From [Phialemoniopsis] sp. UDSM-2020 (lineage: Eukaryota > Ascomycota > Sordariomycetes > Thyridiales > Thyridiaceae), in assembly GCA_018873225.1 (NCBI GenBank), contig JAEILZ010000003.1, forward strand, positions 5,084,001 through 5,148,000: DNA of 64,000 nt, in the 5' to 3' direction. This document shows, piece by piece, positions 41,506 to 53,457 of this stretch. The notes beneath the pieces were generated by a model. The model saw only the letters and a list, made by a program, of their open reading frames with translations. It did not search any database and was not told the DNA's origin. A program made the position numbers and the translations under genes. Within the stretch, counting starts at the first letter, position 1. Every line of letters starts with the position of its first letter.

Positions 41506-43120
41506 CTAGACTGATGCACCTTCGTTCCCCACCGGCCATTTTCTCTTCCATCCGGGGAAAAATGGCGCCTCTGCTAGCGTATGCACCTCCCAGTCCTTCT
41601 CCACCAGATTCGTCTCGATCTGGAAGCGCTCATACTCCTCCAGCGCCGGCTTGGCTACATGCTCTACGTGCCACGTCCCCTTGTACTTCATTAGGTTCTC
41701 CTTCCCCTCGTTCAGCAGCTTGAGAACCAATGAAGGAATGTAGGGCTCGTCTTTGAACTCGGTCATTGGTGTAAATAGGGCCTTGAAGTTGAACACGATG
41801 GCGCCCGAGAGGGGGAGCCGCCGCAGCGTCTGCCAGTCCACGCGCAGGTGGATGTCCTCGGGCCGCAGACTTGCATCCTGCGAGGCGCGGAGGCCAAAAT
41901 GCGGGTGATCTGACGGCAGGAAGAGGGGCTGGCCGATCTCGAGGCCCCAAGATCCTCGTTGAATGGGCTTGTCTGTAGGCATCTTGGTGAAAAATCTAGC
42001 AGAAAGGCTGCTGTCAGCCGGAGCTTTCCAAAGGTGATGGACGTGGCTTGATGCCTGCATCAAATCGACTTACCGATCCATGCTGAACTCCATCTTCTCC
42101 TTGTAATCCGGGATCGGCTTGTGTATCCCGGGCAGACCCAGCCCAATCTTCTCGCCCAGCTTCCACCCAACCGAAGAGCAAATCATGCCCGCGCGGAGCA
42201 CATAGCGGCCCGTCTCGTGATCGCGAAGCATGATTCCAAAATCTTCCGGGACGTTGTGTAAGAGCACCTCGAGGGGCGGGGTGGCTGCGAGATCGGTCGT
42301 CGTGCCGAGGATGTGGTTGTACAACACCCGCCTGTCTCGGATCTCGAACTGCTTTGGGTACCGGGCGCAAATAAACTGCAAAACCATCTCCATAAGTTCT
42401 TTGCAGGCAAGCTCTGCCCCTGGCAGGCAGTTGAGGAGGTTTTCGCCGTGCTTCGCGTGGAGAGCTCGGCGCTGGGCGATCCGCTCACGATATGTGCTTT
42501 CCAGTTCGATCCAAAAGTCCGAATCAAGCTTTGTTAGTGCTGTGCATCCACCATTCTATCAGCACGTTGGGAGACTTCTGGTCATGCTACCAAGCCCTTT
42601 TCATGAATCACTTACACATGGTCTGGTGATAAGGCCATCGGAAAGGTCGATACGGCCGCGGAAGCGCCTTGTCGATATCGAAGTCTTCCAGCGGAGTAGG
42701 TAGAGGCACACCCGAAAGCGTTGCGTAGTCTGGCAAGGGCCCAAGGGAACGAACATCGCCTATTGAGAAGCCGCTGTAGATGAACTGCGCTGGGTCGGCA
42801 TTCCTGTAATCCTCCTGGAGCTTGACAAGAGGTCTCCGCTCCGTGGACAGATCAACATTGGTCGCACTTGCGTATTCCGGAGCGACCTGCGAGAGTCGTT
42901 GCCGTTGCGGGGGAGGAAAGACATTGGCGTAATCACTGCTCGTTGTGCTGCTTGCAGGTGCCTTCTCTGCAGCGGCCTTCGTGGAAGTAGATGTGATAGC
43001 ACATTTGCGACCGTATTGCTTAAGCAGGTTACGGATCAAGATCACCAGAAACCCGCCACAGAAGGTGATGCCAAGCATCGCCAGGGCGTCATGATGGTCC
43101 TGAAGCTTGAGGGTCACCAT
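41506..43120 (-). CDS. DUF3445/HRQ protein, heme-dependent oxidative N-demethylase-like
   Basis: Exons 42616-43120, 42074-42539 and 41506-41995 give 486 residues. The DUF3445 region begins after RPYRPFRWPYHQTMSLTKL (exons 1-2) with WIELESTYRERI, ERIAQRR and LCKELMEMVLQFICARYPKQF-like segments, and ends with HLRVDWQTLRRLPLSG, the signature of this family (fungal 'HRQ' proteins). In bacteria, DUF3445 proteins include the heme PAS-type subunit that demethylates dimethylamine to methylamine and formaldehyde; the fungal substrate is not established. A membrane helix near residue 15-30 (ALAMLGITFCGGFLVILI) suggests membrane anchoring. It is divergent from the ammonium permease across a GATA-rich promoter. 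Confidence 0.82.
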
Positions 43121-44045
43121 GGTGGCAGAGTTACACTAGATTGTCGGATAACACAAGAGTTTATTCACAGTCATTTGGATTAAGGAGCATCATTCACGGG
43201 ATAAGTAGCAATAGAAGCATCACTCAATCGACGCTGTCTCCTCCCGAGCTGTCCATCTGATACGAAGCTAGGTGTGTGATACGGTGCGGCGTTAAATCGA
43301 CCTCTTTCAGTCCTACGCACGCGACGCGCATGACTTGAGCTGCCGTGCGACTTTCAAGCCAATCTATAGGCTTCGTGACAATTGCCCCTTTACGGAAAGA
43401 GTCGTGCTGATGAACAGGCTCGGCGTTCGGGAATGACGACTAGACTGGTCAAACCAAGCTAAACCCAAAAAGCACTATCTACCCGGAGCGCAACACGTTC
43501 AAGATAAGAGTCCAGCCCACTCACGCACTATTAGTCCTCGTGTCGGGGCCTATCACAGCACGCCGTTTCATCATTGACCTTGGACACGGAACATTGACGC
43601 CACGGGGCCCGTGTGATCGGCCCTTGCACAACTAATATTGAAGTCCCTTGAGGCAGTGAGACCTCTTGGCTCTTTGTTATCCAGAACTCCGCATCCTCTC
43701 GTCCAGAGACAAGCTTGCCTTGGCGGCTCTTGGCATAAGAGGAGCGTCCGGGGTTCGCCCCACGACCTCCTGTTGTTATCCTTGGTATTGCTGATAAGCA
43801 CGAGCTTCAAAGATATCAACGACAAGATACAGCAAGATAGGACAGCGTATATCAAGTTATAAAGTGCCATGTCGTGATGCTTCTTGTTTGTGCCCTGTTG
43901 ATTGACGCCAAAACCATCTACAACTGATTTTCCAACTAGCCGCGAGTTCAGTGTGCTCATTGCCGTCTGTGAATGTGCTGACCGAAACGTGCCGAGAGAC
44001 CACTATCATTGAAACCCCAGCAACACTCCATGATATCAAGGCACC
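43121..44045. other. Divergent promoter, DUF3445 gene/ammonium permease
   Basis: 925 bp between start codons with several GATA motifs (listed next). No coding frame is supported. Confidence 0.6.
43503..43797. promoter_or_regulatory. GATA-site cluster (AreA/NIT2-like)
   Basis: GATAAG occurs at 43503 and 43792 (plus strand), and TTATC, its complement core, at 43677 and 43775. The last two sites (43775-43779 and 43792-43797) lie within 23 bp in opposite orientation, the close pairing favoured by nitrogen GATA factors. A further GGATAAG is at 43199. Confidence 0.5.
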
Positions 44046-45848
44046 ATGTCAGAAATACAACCAGTTGTTGAGTTCCCGGAGTATAGTGTGAACCCGCTCG
44101 GTGGTGACCCGTTCACTCAGGACTTGAATGCACCGTACGACAAGGCACGTTTTCTGCACTCATTGGCTTGAGCCATATCCTACAGTTTTGGACTCTAAAC
44201 AAGAACTCACGCTAACACACTTGCTCGGTTATACAGGGCGATCTTTGTTGGCTGCTAGTATGCACGATCCTCTGCTGGCAGATCACCCCTGCCATCGGCT
44301 TCCTATATGCCGGCATGCACCGAAGAAAGTCGTCGTTGACAATGATCTTTCAATCGCTGTTCTGTGCATGTGTTTGTGGCCTACAGTACTGGATCTACGG
44401 CGCCACGCTGTACCAGTCACGGGCAACAAACCCCATCTGGGGTAACGGGTCGCTCGCAGCCTTCCACAATCTTCTCGCTTCGCCATCGATGGCCAACTCT
44501 GACATCCCCGACATCCTCTGTAAGCCGATTTCTCATAGGAGTGGCACCAGAACAAACAGTTGACTAACGCGTAATATACAGATGCCGCTTTCGGATTCAC
44601 TTTCGTCACCGCCACGGCTATGATTTTGGCGGGTGCCATGCTCGAAAGAGGCCGCTTGTGGCCTAGCATGCTGTTCCTCCTGTGCTGGAACACGTTTGTC
44701 TACTACATGTCAGCTGTCACTTGGCCTCATAACTCCAGTAAAGTTCATGGTTGGAGAACTAATACCCTGCCACAGTCTCGCTTACTGGGAGTGGAACCCG
44801 GAGGGATGGCTCTTCAAGCTCGGACTGTTCGACTTCGCCGGCTCCGGACCGGTGCACATTGCCAGTGGCTTCGGCGCTCTTGCTTGGTCACTGATGTTGG
44901 GCAAGCGGACCCCTGATAGCTCGGCCACAGTGAAGAAGGAAATGATGCACAACAAGCCGCACGACCCGCTTCTCATGTGCCTCGGCACCATCCTTATCTG
45001 GTTCGGCTGGTTCGCCTTCAACGGCGGCAGCACAGCCAGCCTGAACCTGCGTGCCATTGTCGTCGTCGTCAACACCAACTTTGCCGCCTGTGGCGGAGGC
45101 GTGGCATGGGCCCTACTGGACTACGCCTACACTGGCAAGTTCAGCCTGATAGGCTTCTGCTCGGGCATCATCTCGGGCCTCGTTGGCATCACGCCCGCAG
45201 CCGGGTTCGGTAAGTCAATCCACCTTCTCACCAGCGTCATCAAGATACAAATCACTAACAACGCACCCAGTCATGGTCTACGTCGGCCCGCTAGTAGGCA
45301 TCATCACCGCCGTCGTCTGCTTCTACGCCGCCCGCTACAAGCACCTCATCGGCGTCGACGACGGGCTCGACATCTTCGCCATCCACGGCGTCGGCGGCTA
45401 CGTCGGCGACATCCTCACGGGCCTCTTCGCCGCCAAATTCGTCCCCGCGCTCGACGGCGTGACAGGCGACGCCTCGGCTGGAGGGTGGTGGGACCGGCAC
45501 TGGCGGCAGCTGGGCCTGCAACTCGCCGGCGCCACGACCTGCGCCGCGTGGTCGTTCTTCGTGTCGTGCCTGCTGCTCTTCGTCATCGACCGCATCCCCG
45601 GGTGCCGCATCCGCGTCAGCGAGGCCGAGGAGCTGCGCGGGCTCGACGCGATGTACCTGGACGACGCGCCGTGGGATGAGGACGAAGGCGCTAGGCTGAT
45701 TGTTCACGAGGGGGAGTCGGTTGGCAGCAGTGGTGGCTCGCCGGCTGCGGGTGTGTCAAGGGCGTCTGGGATTCAGAAAGCTGGAGGCGGCGAGGCGGCC
45801 GATCCCGAGATGGCTCGTGTGAACACGGCGGCACCGAAATTAGAATGA
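44046..45848 (+). CDS. Ammonium (methylammonium) permease, Amt/Mep family
   Basis: Plasma-membrane channel/permease for ammonium. The start ATG 44046 gives MSEIQPVVEFPEYS. Exon 1 ends at 44144 with a GC donor (AAG|GCACGT), and exon 2 begins at 44237 with GDLCWLLVCTILCW, the Amt TM1. The twin-His pore residues are present: GPVHIASGFGAL (first His) and DIFAIHGVGGYVGD (second His). Other landmarks are FGWFAFNGGS and CSGIISGLVGITPAAGF. Around 44710 the best splice is AT|GTCAGC to CACAG|T, restoring VYYILAYWEWNPEGW. The C-terminal tail has the SEAEELRGLD element expected for the regulatory CTR, then a Gly/Ser-rich end. It is probably under nitrogen GATA control and is divergent from the DUF3445 gene. 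Confidence 0.9.
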
Positions 45849-48557
45849 AGGGGAACTTAGAGGCTTTTTGTTCGTCTGTTAGAGATCATCCTTACGTATC
45901 TTAGATAGCTTAATCAGTATGCAATCCTTGCAGCACAAATCTGCATCGAACAGCTCTTGATGCTCTCTTCGCAACCATTTGAGGGTGAGCATTTCACGCC
46001 ATAAAAAGTCTCCGTAGGTTCCACGTGCGTGCTTGCTGGCTGATACCAAGTGCGATTTCACTGGTTTGTTCGTCAGAGAAGATGCCCAAAACGTTGAGGC
46101 GGGTGAACGAGATCGGCACGCTGCTTGTGGTCAAGACGATGCCCTTTCAGCTGACGTTTGCCCAGCAAGAGTGTCCTTGGCCCGTTGAAGAACAAGGTGA
46201 CCATGAGATTCCACCACCCAATCAATGTCAGACAAATCTTGAATGGTCCAGGCGGCATGTGTTTATGTACCAACCTCCTACTGTCTTCGCCGAAGCAGAG
46301 AGCATCAACCAGGATCTCGGAAACAACATAAGTAGTTCACAAGCTCAGCCAGGGCTTGCCACATTGGCAACCACGACGTATCTTCAACTTTGAGAATAGA
46401 ACAGGTCTATTCCAGCAATGAAGTAATTACCTCCGTAGCCAGTCACCACGTGCGTTCGGATCCAGGCTCGACGTTGTCTTCCAGTGAAGCCTGCATGCTC
46501 ATGTATTGGGTCATCTCTAATCAGGGCTGGGGTACAGCTGCGGAAACAAACTACGATTGTCATCGGATCCGACCACCGTGAACATGTATTTATGTTGCCG
46601 AAAGAATAGCTAACCACTCCTTTCAAATCTCGGGCGAACACGCGACGTGGTCGGCAACGTGGAGATGGCGGACGCGTCGAACCCGCTGTGGCTGGTGCCT
46701 GTACCCTAGCCCGAAGAGACAAGTTTATTCACTGATTCAGCCCTCGAACCCACTGTAAGGGAAGTGGGGGCCGTGGCTCATGGCCCCTGCAGGGGTGTTG
46801 TTGCACTCCACACCAAGTCGAAGCCTCCGCATGACAAGGACCGAGACCACCGGAGGAGCGAGGAGCATCGGAAACGAGAAAGATATGGAAGCCAAGTGTT
46901 ATGTTGAGCATGGTTCTGATACAGTATAGTTTAGGACTAGAAAAACGGTTGAAGTGAGAGCCTTTTTTGAGATGGCGGTTCACACATTCTTCATGCAATT
47001 TAATAAATAATGAAATAAATAAAATGAAGAATAATAAATTCGTTCTTTCTTGCTTGGAATCTGTCATGACCAGAGTCAAACTGAACATGAGTATAGCAAT
47101 GAGATCAGTCATTGCAATAGCTTATACCACTGATGTGTCCTGTTTATCGTCCATATGCGGCTGCTTCTGCTCCCTATGTACTTGCGTAGATGACTTCTCC
47201 AACAAGTCTCTCCTTCCAACTCATCCTCTTACTTCAACATTTTGCTCCTCTGTTTTGATCCAAGCAATCGTTCTATTTGAGAAAGTAAGTACGTGACTGT
47301 TCAACCTCAATCGTTAGTTGTCTGGTAGAAGACTCAACTTTCAGCAACATTTGTTTCTGTCTCGGGACATATTCGGAGTAACGTGCAGAGCTGTCTCGAG
47401 GGTCAGACGTCTTTGTGACTTGCAGTTCAAGAACAGTAAGTACCGCTGGTACTTATCTGAATAGGACAACTCGTTCCCTGCCTGGGGTCTAGAATTTGTT
47501 GTTACACTTCGGCCAACCGAGTCAGGAAAGTTGAGCAGGCTTGCTATATCTCGGATACATTCGCCGGGTCAACCGTGTTCACTTTGATGGTGTGGTACAA
47601 TTGGACAGATTGTTCCGTGAAGAGATCATGATTCTGGCTACGGCAGATTTATTATGTGCCGCTGTTCTAGGCTATGTAGTTTTCCAGAAGTCGATGCTTT
47701 CAAAGCCGACCTAAGCCAGTATACGAGGCGTTGATGTTGGGATTAAGAAGTTGAAGGGGTGCTAAATTCGTACTGATGATGAGTTTCTCAGGGAGTCAGA
47801 TACGAAATACTCGAAATGTCATTCGTTACGGTGTTGAGTATTGACTGACGTGAAGTCGGGCATCGGAAGTCAGGCAGACGTGACCTGAAGTAAGGTCGGC
47901 ATCGCTGTCAATGGTCACCCCCTGACTTCTTTTGGGGCGGTGACATTGGCACAAGACAGACAAGGCAGACAAGACGAGCCGCCATGGAAGTGCTTGTGAT
48001 ACCCGTAAGAATTTCAGGAATATCGTCATTTAAGGCATCCTGCCTGATGAGCCTACTTTAGGAGACAAATGCGCGGACCGAAGCCATGATCTTGTGGCAA
48101 GGTAGTGTGCATCAAGTAGTCTATTGAAAGATATCGTGCTAAGTCTATGAGAGGGAGAGGAAAGTCTCGCTCAGATTCCATGTCTGCCGCCATCCGTGTC
48201 ATGGACTGGTGCCCGGCATCAAGTCACCAGAAGAAGAGTGATGTCGTCATTCTTGACGCGGATCACACATGACAGGCACCACAGCACACGAGCCACGAGA
48301 GTATTAGGAGAATGGTATTTTGGTAATTCGATTTTTCTTCCCTTTCCATGCATGCAAGTTCATCTTGATTGGTTGATGTTTGGTTGTGAGGTGCCCTTAT
48401 TTTATTTTAAAAGGCACACAATGAGACACAAAGCCATTCCCCAGCCCCGGCCCGTCCGTCGCAAATGAATTGATTGATTGTCCTTAACCACCACGCCAAT
48501 CTAGTGTGAAAACGCACAAAAAACGACCCGAGAAAGAAGGTTGACAAGCGACTACGT
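45849..48557. other. Gene-poor 2.7 kb stretch
   Basis: No gene can be supported. It contains an AT-rich block (about 46990-47045, TAAATAAATAATG-like). A minus-strand frame at 46073-46273 has a hydrophobic run (CLTLIGWWNLMVTLFF) that may be a decayed membrane-protein fragment but matches nothing I recognise. It separates the accessory part from the housekeeping part. Confidence 0.6.
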
Positions 48558-49671
48558 TTAGTAGCCGAGAGACTCGAGAGCCTTTGCCGTCTTCTGGTCG
48601 ACCTTGGCGTTCTTCTTGGCCTCGGACAGTTGTCGCGCGGCCAGCTTCTTGCGCTCGTAGTAGGCAGCACCCTTCGCTTTTCTCCGCTCCTCCAGCCTGT
48701 GAGACAAATGTTAGCCCATCTGTCCGGTAATCCATTGCGGTGGTCAAGATCATCCATGCGCGGAAACGATCTCGAGGGGTTTCCATCACGTACCTGGCAA
48801 CGACATCCTGGTACTTCCAGCCAACCTCGTGGCTGAGACGGCCAACAGTGCAGTACTTGCGGCCGGGCTGCAGTCTCAGGACACGGAGGGCCTGAGGAAC
48901 GACCATCTTCTTGGTCTTGTCGTAGGGGGCGGGGACACCCTCGAAGACCTTGAGGCGCTCAAGAGCGGCGGCACCGCGAGCGGTCTTGTGGGGCATCATG
49001 CCACGGACGGTCTTGTAGAAGATACGCGAGGGGGCGCGGAAGTGGAAGGGACCTATCGTCACAATGTTAGACTCGAATCGATGGAGTGGTCGGAGCGCAG
49101 AGAGTTGAACGTACCACCACGGGTAGGGTTGTAGCGGGTGATCTTGCGGAGGTAGGCGTGGTACTTGACTGTAATCTCCAAGTCAGCAATGCGTTTCTTC
49201 AGGGAGGGGTCTCGCTCCATTCATGACAGGATTCCAGAAGAATTCGCTGCTGATCAATCGTGGAGCGAGGGACAGTATTCGGGTCGACGTACGCTTAGCA
49301 CGGAAGAACTCTCCGGAGATGTTGAGGGCCTCGCAGCGGACAACAACGATCTTCTGACCGTTGAGGAGCTGCTTGGCGACGATGCTGGCAAGACGACCAA
49401 GGAGATGACCCTTGGCGTCGATGACAACCTGTGAGAGATGGAATAGTCAGCGCCGGTCCTGTTTCCTTGTTGTGCAGACTCGAATCCCAAAACAATGCCG
49501 ATGTCGACCATCCCAATTGCTTCCTCGTCCCGACGCCGCCGACGCCTCGTAGACCATCGTTCCAAGCTCTTTCCCAAGTAGGCTATCATTCGCAATCCTG
49601 ATCGACCCAAAGACACGGTGCACCGGAAGGAATCTGAGGGTGGTACTCACAACCGGCTCGAAGGAAGACAT
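48558..49671 (-). CDS. RPL16: 60S ribosomal protein uL13 (L13a/L16)
   Basis: Cytosolic large-subunit protein. Exon 1 (49651-49671) encodes MSSFEPV. After a 222-nt intron, exon 2 (high end 49428) reads [19 protein letters not shown], the uL13 signature, followed by [19 protein letters not shown]. Later exons give [57 protein letters not shown] and the C-terminal coiled [15 protein letters not shown]..., ending ESLGY. It is about 200 residues, normal for L16. Multiple short introns and highly conserved sequence mark a housekeeping gene. Confidence 0.96.
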
Positions 49672-50474
49672 CTTGAACCTTTCGTCTCCGCGGGGGGAAT
49701 CGAGGGAAGGAAAAAGAAGTAGAGAGATAGGAGCTCAGCAGACAGGCTTCGGTCACGATGCGACGAAGTCTGTAATGTCCTGAGCTGCTGGACTGTCCTC
49801 CTGTGTTGGCGTTGGGGTTAGTATGAAGGTATCGCGAATCTTGAAGATTGGCGAAAATTATTATCAAAAGCGCAAAACAAGAACTGGCTGGTGTGCAATG
49901 GCCGCCCTGTGCTGGAGTCCACTAGGGCTCTTTCGGGAGATAGCGGCCTGGAGAAGCGAGCAGAATTTCGGTGCTGCCTGAGGCGACTTAGGGCTTCACA
50001 AACCTACCTAGTGGTGCGGGTCATGTGATCCAAGCCCTGGTCCAGCCACATGAGCCCCTAACTAATTTCAGCCTGGTCGCAAAACGACGGACCATCGGCG
50101 TTGGCAACCACCGATCGCAAATCCTCAATTTTGTTGTTTTCGCAGGCAGTACCGGGATATCTTCACTTTGCGAACGTGATGTGCTCTTGGTGATGTCTCG
50201 AATTGGCTGGTGCTATGATTTAAAGAAAAGGAAGAGATTGAAGACGATGCCATATGTGCCCTCCAAATGAACTCTCCACTGCTCAATTCAAGTCACAATG
50301 AAACCCCTCTCGGCGATTCCCATCACTCATACGAGTGACCACAGTTACACATCGTAAAGTACATGTCATTGACGCCAGCCCCCCCTTCTCTGATGTAGGG
50401 TATCAGTCTACTACTATGTATGTATGATGCCAGCGCTCTCAATGCAATATGCCGCACTATCCCTTTGTCATGTT
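49672..50474. other. Promoter of RPL16 and flank
   Basis: 802 bp, 5' of RPL16 and 3' of the BAG gene. Contains AGGGCTTCACAAACCTACC and CTAGGGCTC words near 49925-50000, of the kind seen in fungal ribosomal-protein promoters, but no assigned site. Confidence 0.4.
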
Positions 50475-51917
50475 CTAGTCCTTCGCATCACCCTTGACCT
50501 CGTCCAGCCCCGACAGTACTCCCTGCACCTGCTTGACCAGCTCCTTTCGCCGCATGCGGGCCTCCTCGAGACCCATCGTGTCGACCTCGTCCAGCTTCAG
50601 CAGCACCTGCTGCATGATGGTCTCGGACAGTTTCCGGTGCTCCTCGACCAGCTTCTTCTTGTCCTTGGGCGGGTGAGCGGTATATGTGATACAGAGCGGC
50701 AAGAGCTTGGTGGTGAAGTGCGAGCTGATGCTGTTCAGCTTGTCGACAGGACCGCCGGGGGCAGCAGCCGCTGCGCTGGCGCCCGAGACACCAGAACCGG
50801 GCGAGTCGAGCCGACCCGCCGATCCTCCTCTCCGATCGTCGCGACCGCGGCCGGGCACGTCCAGGCCGGTAGTGGAGCTGCCTGGGCTCGTGGGGCTGGT
50901 CGGGCTCTTGTTGCCATCGCCCTTCTTTTTCTTCTTGCTCGGCTTCTTCTTCCGTTGTTTCCTCCTGGCTTCGTCTTCTTCATCGCCAACCACGACAATC
51001 TCCTCGCCCGAGTCGCCGTCTCTGCGCGCGCCATGAGCGCCAGGGTCATCAAATGTTATGAGGATCTCGCTGTTGTTCTTTACGCCGTAATTGCAGATGG
51101 GCTCTTGAGCATCTCTCAACCGCTTGCCCTTGTAAAGTAACTTTGCAGCCTCGGTATCCCGGTCGGACAATTTGAGGAGTAACTGAATCCGGTCGCGGAC
51201 ATCTTCGACCCGGAGTTTGCCGTCGCCGATTGAGTAGGCAGGGAAGTGTTCAGGATATGTGACACCGTCGTATTTGAAGAGAATGATGTCGTCGTCCTCG
51301 ATCTCAAGTCCAGCGTTTGAGCCAGAAGGCTGGAAGTGGTAATTGCTCGCATGCGGGTCGTACTGATGAGCGTTCTGCGAGCCGACGCCCTGGTTCTGCA
51401 AGTCCTCAGATGTGATATACTCGTAGTCCTGGTCCGTGACATGCGGGGGACCGTCCTGCACGTGGCCCAAACCCGAGTTGTAGGGCGACAGGGTCGGGCG
51501 GCCGTCCCTGGCGGACCATCCGTAGCGGCTCATCCTCTCGAAAGACTTGACGCGCTTGAGCTTCTTGTTCTTGGCCGACGGCTTAGCTCGGGCAGCGACG
51601 GTTGGGATCGCTCCGAGAAGGACAACAGCGGCGAGAGTGCTGTAGAGGGTGCTGTGAGAGAGGCCGGTCGCGGAGTGTAGGTACTGGACGGGGCCCTCGA
51701 GGGTGGAGGAGAGGTAGTCGACGGTGGTGTCGAGGTACGGCTGCAGCGCCGGCGGCAGCTTGAGCAGAGAGGTGACGTTGGCAAGACTAGCGAACGAGGC
51801 ACCAGAGGATGCCAGACTCCCTGATCCGGAAGCCACCTTGAACGGGCGGTGTGGCTGTCCTGATGCAGGACACCACGAGTATGGCGAGGGGGTTTCTATT
51901 ACTTTTGGACCGCGATT
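50475..51917 (-). CDS. BAG-domain Hsp70 co-chaperone with ubiquitin-like domain
   Basis: BAG family nucleotide-exchange regulator of Hsp70 (Snl1/Bag1-like). Order: an N-terminal region with a hydrophobic helix (LYSTLAAVVLLGAIPTVAA, about residues 90-108), probably an ER or nuclear membrane anchor; a ubiquitin-like domain (about 205-290; IILFKYDGVTYPEHFPAYSI, LLYKGKRL, NSEILITF); a Lys-rich linker (KKKPSKKKKKGDG) and Ser/Pro/Gly linker; and a C-terminal BAG helix bundle (about 385-475; VDKLNSISSHF, EEHRKLSETIMQQVLLKLDEVD). The 5' end is unresolved: the frame opens after a TAA near 51939 and the first ATG is at MSRYGW (about residue 130), downstream of the membrane helix, so a short upstream exon is likely. 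Confidence 0.85.
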   Translation of the reverse strand, partial: NRGPKVIETPSPYSWCPASGQPHRPFKVASGSGSLASSGASFASLANVTSLLKLPPALQPYLDTTVDYLSSTLEGPVQYLHSATGLSHSTLYSTLAAVVLLGAIPTVAARAKPSAKNKKLKRVKSFERMSRYGWSARDGRPTLSPYNSGLGHVQDGPPHVTDQDYEYITSEDLQNQGVGSQNAHQYDPHASNYHFQPSGSNAGLEIEDDDIILFKYDGVTYPEHFPAYSIGDGKLRVEDVRDRIQLLLKLSDRDTEAAKLLYKGKRLRDAQEPICNYGVKNNSEILITFDDPGAHGARRDGDSGEEIVVVGDEEDEARRKQRKKKPSKKKKKGDGNKSPTSPTSPGSSTTGLDVPGRGRDDRRGGSAGRLDSPGSGVSGASAAAAAPGGPVDKLNSISSHFTTKLLPLCITYTAHPPKDKKKLVEEHRKLSETIMQQVLLKLDEVDTMGLEEARMRRKELVKQVQGVLSGLDEVKGDAKD

Positions 51918-53457
51918 CACGTCGGAGGGATGACCTTATGGTGCGCTGTGCCGCTGGTAGTCTGCTTGTGGTTGCTGCAGAAAGACGGGCAACGGCTGCG
52001 ATTGGCAGTCGTCGGTGGTCGGGTGGTTCGAGGCGGAGGAGACAACTGAGGTGATAGGCGTATAGGGGGGCACGAGTGGACGGAGGTCGTTGGGAAGGGA
52101 CCGTGATTTGTGTTGGAGGGTTGGGTTAAACGCGGGATGTCTGGTCGCTTCGTTTTTTCCTGCTGGGGAATGATGCCCAAAAAGGGAATGAGGTGATGAT
52201 TTGACGATGATCACCGCCTGGAATTTTCCAGGGTTGGCGTTCCAGCCAGGTGGCGTCAGCCCAGGCCGAGTCTGGTGAGGCTTACAGCGGCTAGCTGCTT
52301 CCCCAAGGTTCTTTTTTAGCGTCCGGAACCGGTCTTTACGAGTCAAAGACGGACCAGGGGTTGACTGTCTCTACCAGTTACTACTTCTTACAAGATTGTG
52401 GTCAGAAGTGTTTCAGGAGTTTTAACAGTTCTTTGAGAAAAGAACTCGCAAAGAGGTTTTCTTAAAAAACGGGGGAGAAGTGTCAGGCGCTGTGAAAAAG
52501 CCAGGTTTCTCTGACCGTTTTACGTACAAGAAGCCAAAAGATCTCCACCGTGTAATACCTGCCGTGCCTACCAGCTTGTCCAGTCGTGATGCCGAGCCTT
52601 GGCGGTCGTGACCAGTGGACCATGGCCACGGGGATAGCCATTGTCGGGCATCTTGTGAGTTCATGATCGATCAAGTGAATGTGGGTGGTGAGGCTGAGGA
52701 AGAGTACGCGCCACTGCAGCCCTCATCAGGAAAATGCAAGTACTGTATCCCCTCCGTTCTATTTGTGTATCTATCCTAGGACCCTGAATGGCATGGGTTG
52801 GCATGGGACGGGGGATGGAGGACGAGGCAACGGAGACGTCCGGGCTGCCCCCGTGGGTGGTGCGTCATACGCGCGCGAGCTATGCTGCACCAGCCTCAAC
52901 GTCCAGAACGATAACGGAAACATCAATCGCAACACCAACTCTAGTCGCTCTCCACAGGGTGAAGATCAGTAGAATAACCTTAACTCCTTGACGTAGTGCC
53001 GGGCCATCGTGTGTGGCTTTGCCGAGACTCCGCCATCAAGAGTGCAAGATACAAAAGATGCTCGACGTCGCCGTTCTCATTTCCATGATGGCTATTTGGA
53101 ATCAAATCTGAAAGGTCTTTAAATCTAAATCCCGAGAAATCAACTTCGCCTGCATCAACGCGTCGCAGTTATCGCGCAAAAGAGCCCTGTTCAGCACATC
53201 GATTACTGAACAACCTTCTATCTAGCGGCGATTAGTAACCCACAGCGCCTGACAAATTCTCCAATCCAGCGGCAAACCGACCCCGGTCTAGCAGCACAGA
53301 GCCACCAGTGACCCGACAGATTGCTTGCGTCAAGCAGCCTAGCCGTTAGATCATCATCGTGCAACCGCGGCCGCATAACCAACCGCATTTGCTTTTACTT
53401 ATATACCAACCCCGCCAGCCCTCTCTCCCCTCGGTCAACATACCGAAGTCAACACCA
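51918..53457. other. Divergent flank, BAG gene/glutaredoxin
   Basis: 1.5 kb between the BAG gene and the glutaredoxin start. It probably contains the missing first exon of the BAG gene (51.9-52.4 kb), but I could not choose one. Otherwise no gene is supported. Confidence 0.5.

Noticed and set aside
46025..46722. Overlapping frames on both strands in the gene-poor gap
   Set aside because: No frame continues through splice sites and none matches a family; possibly a decayed gene, but unsupported.
49429..49650. Possible snoRNA in the first intron of RPL16
   Set aside because: A C-box-like TGATAG is present but no D box at a suitable distance and no terminal stem were found.
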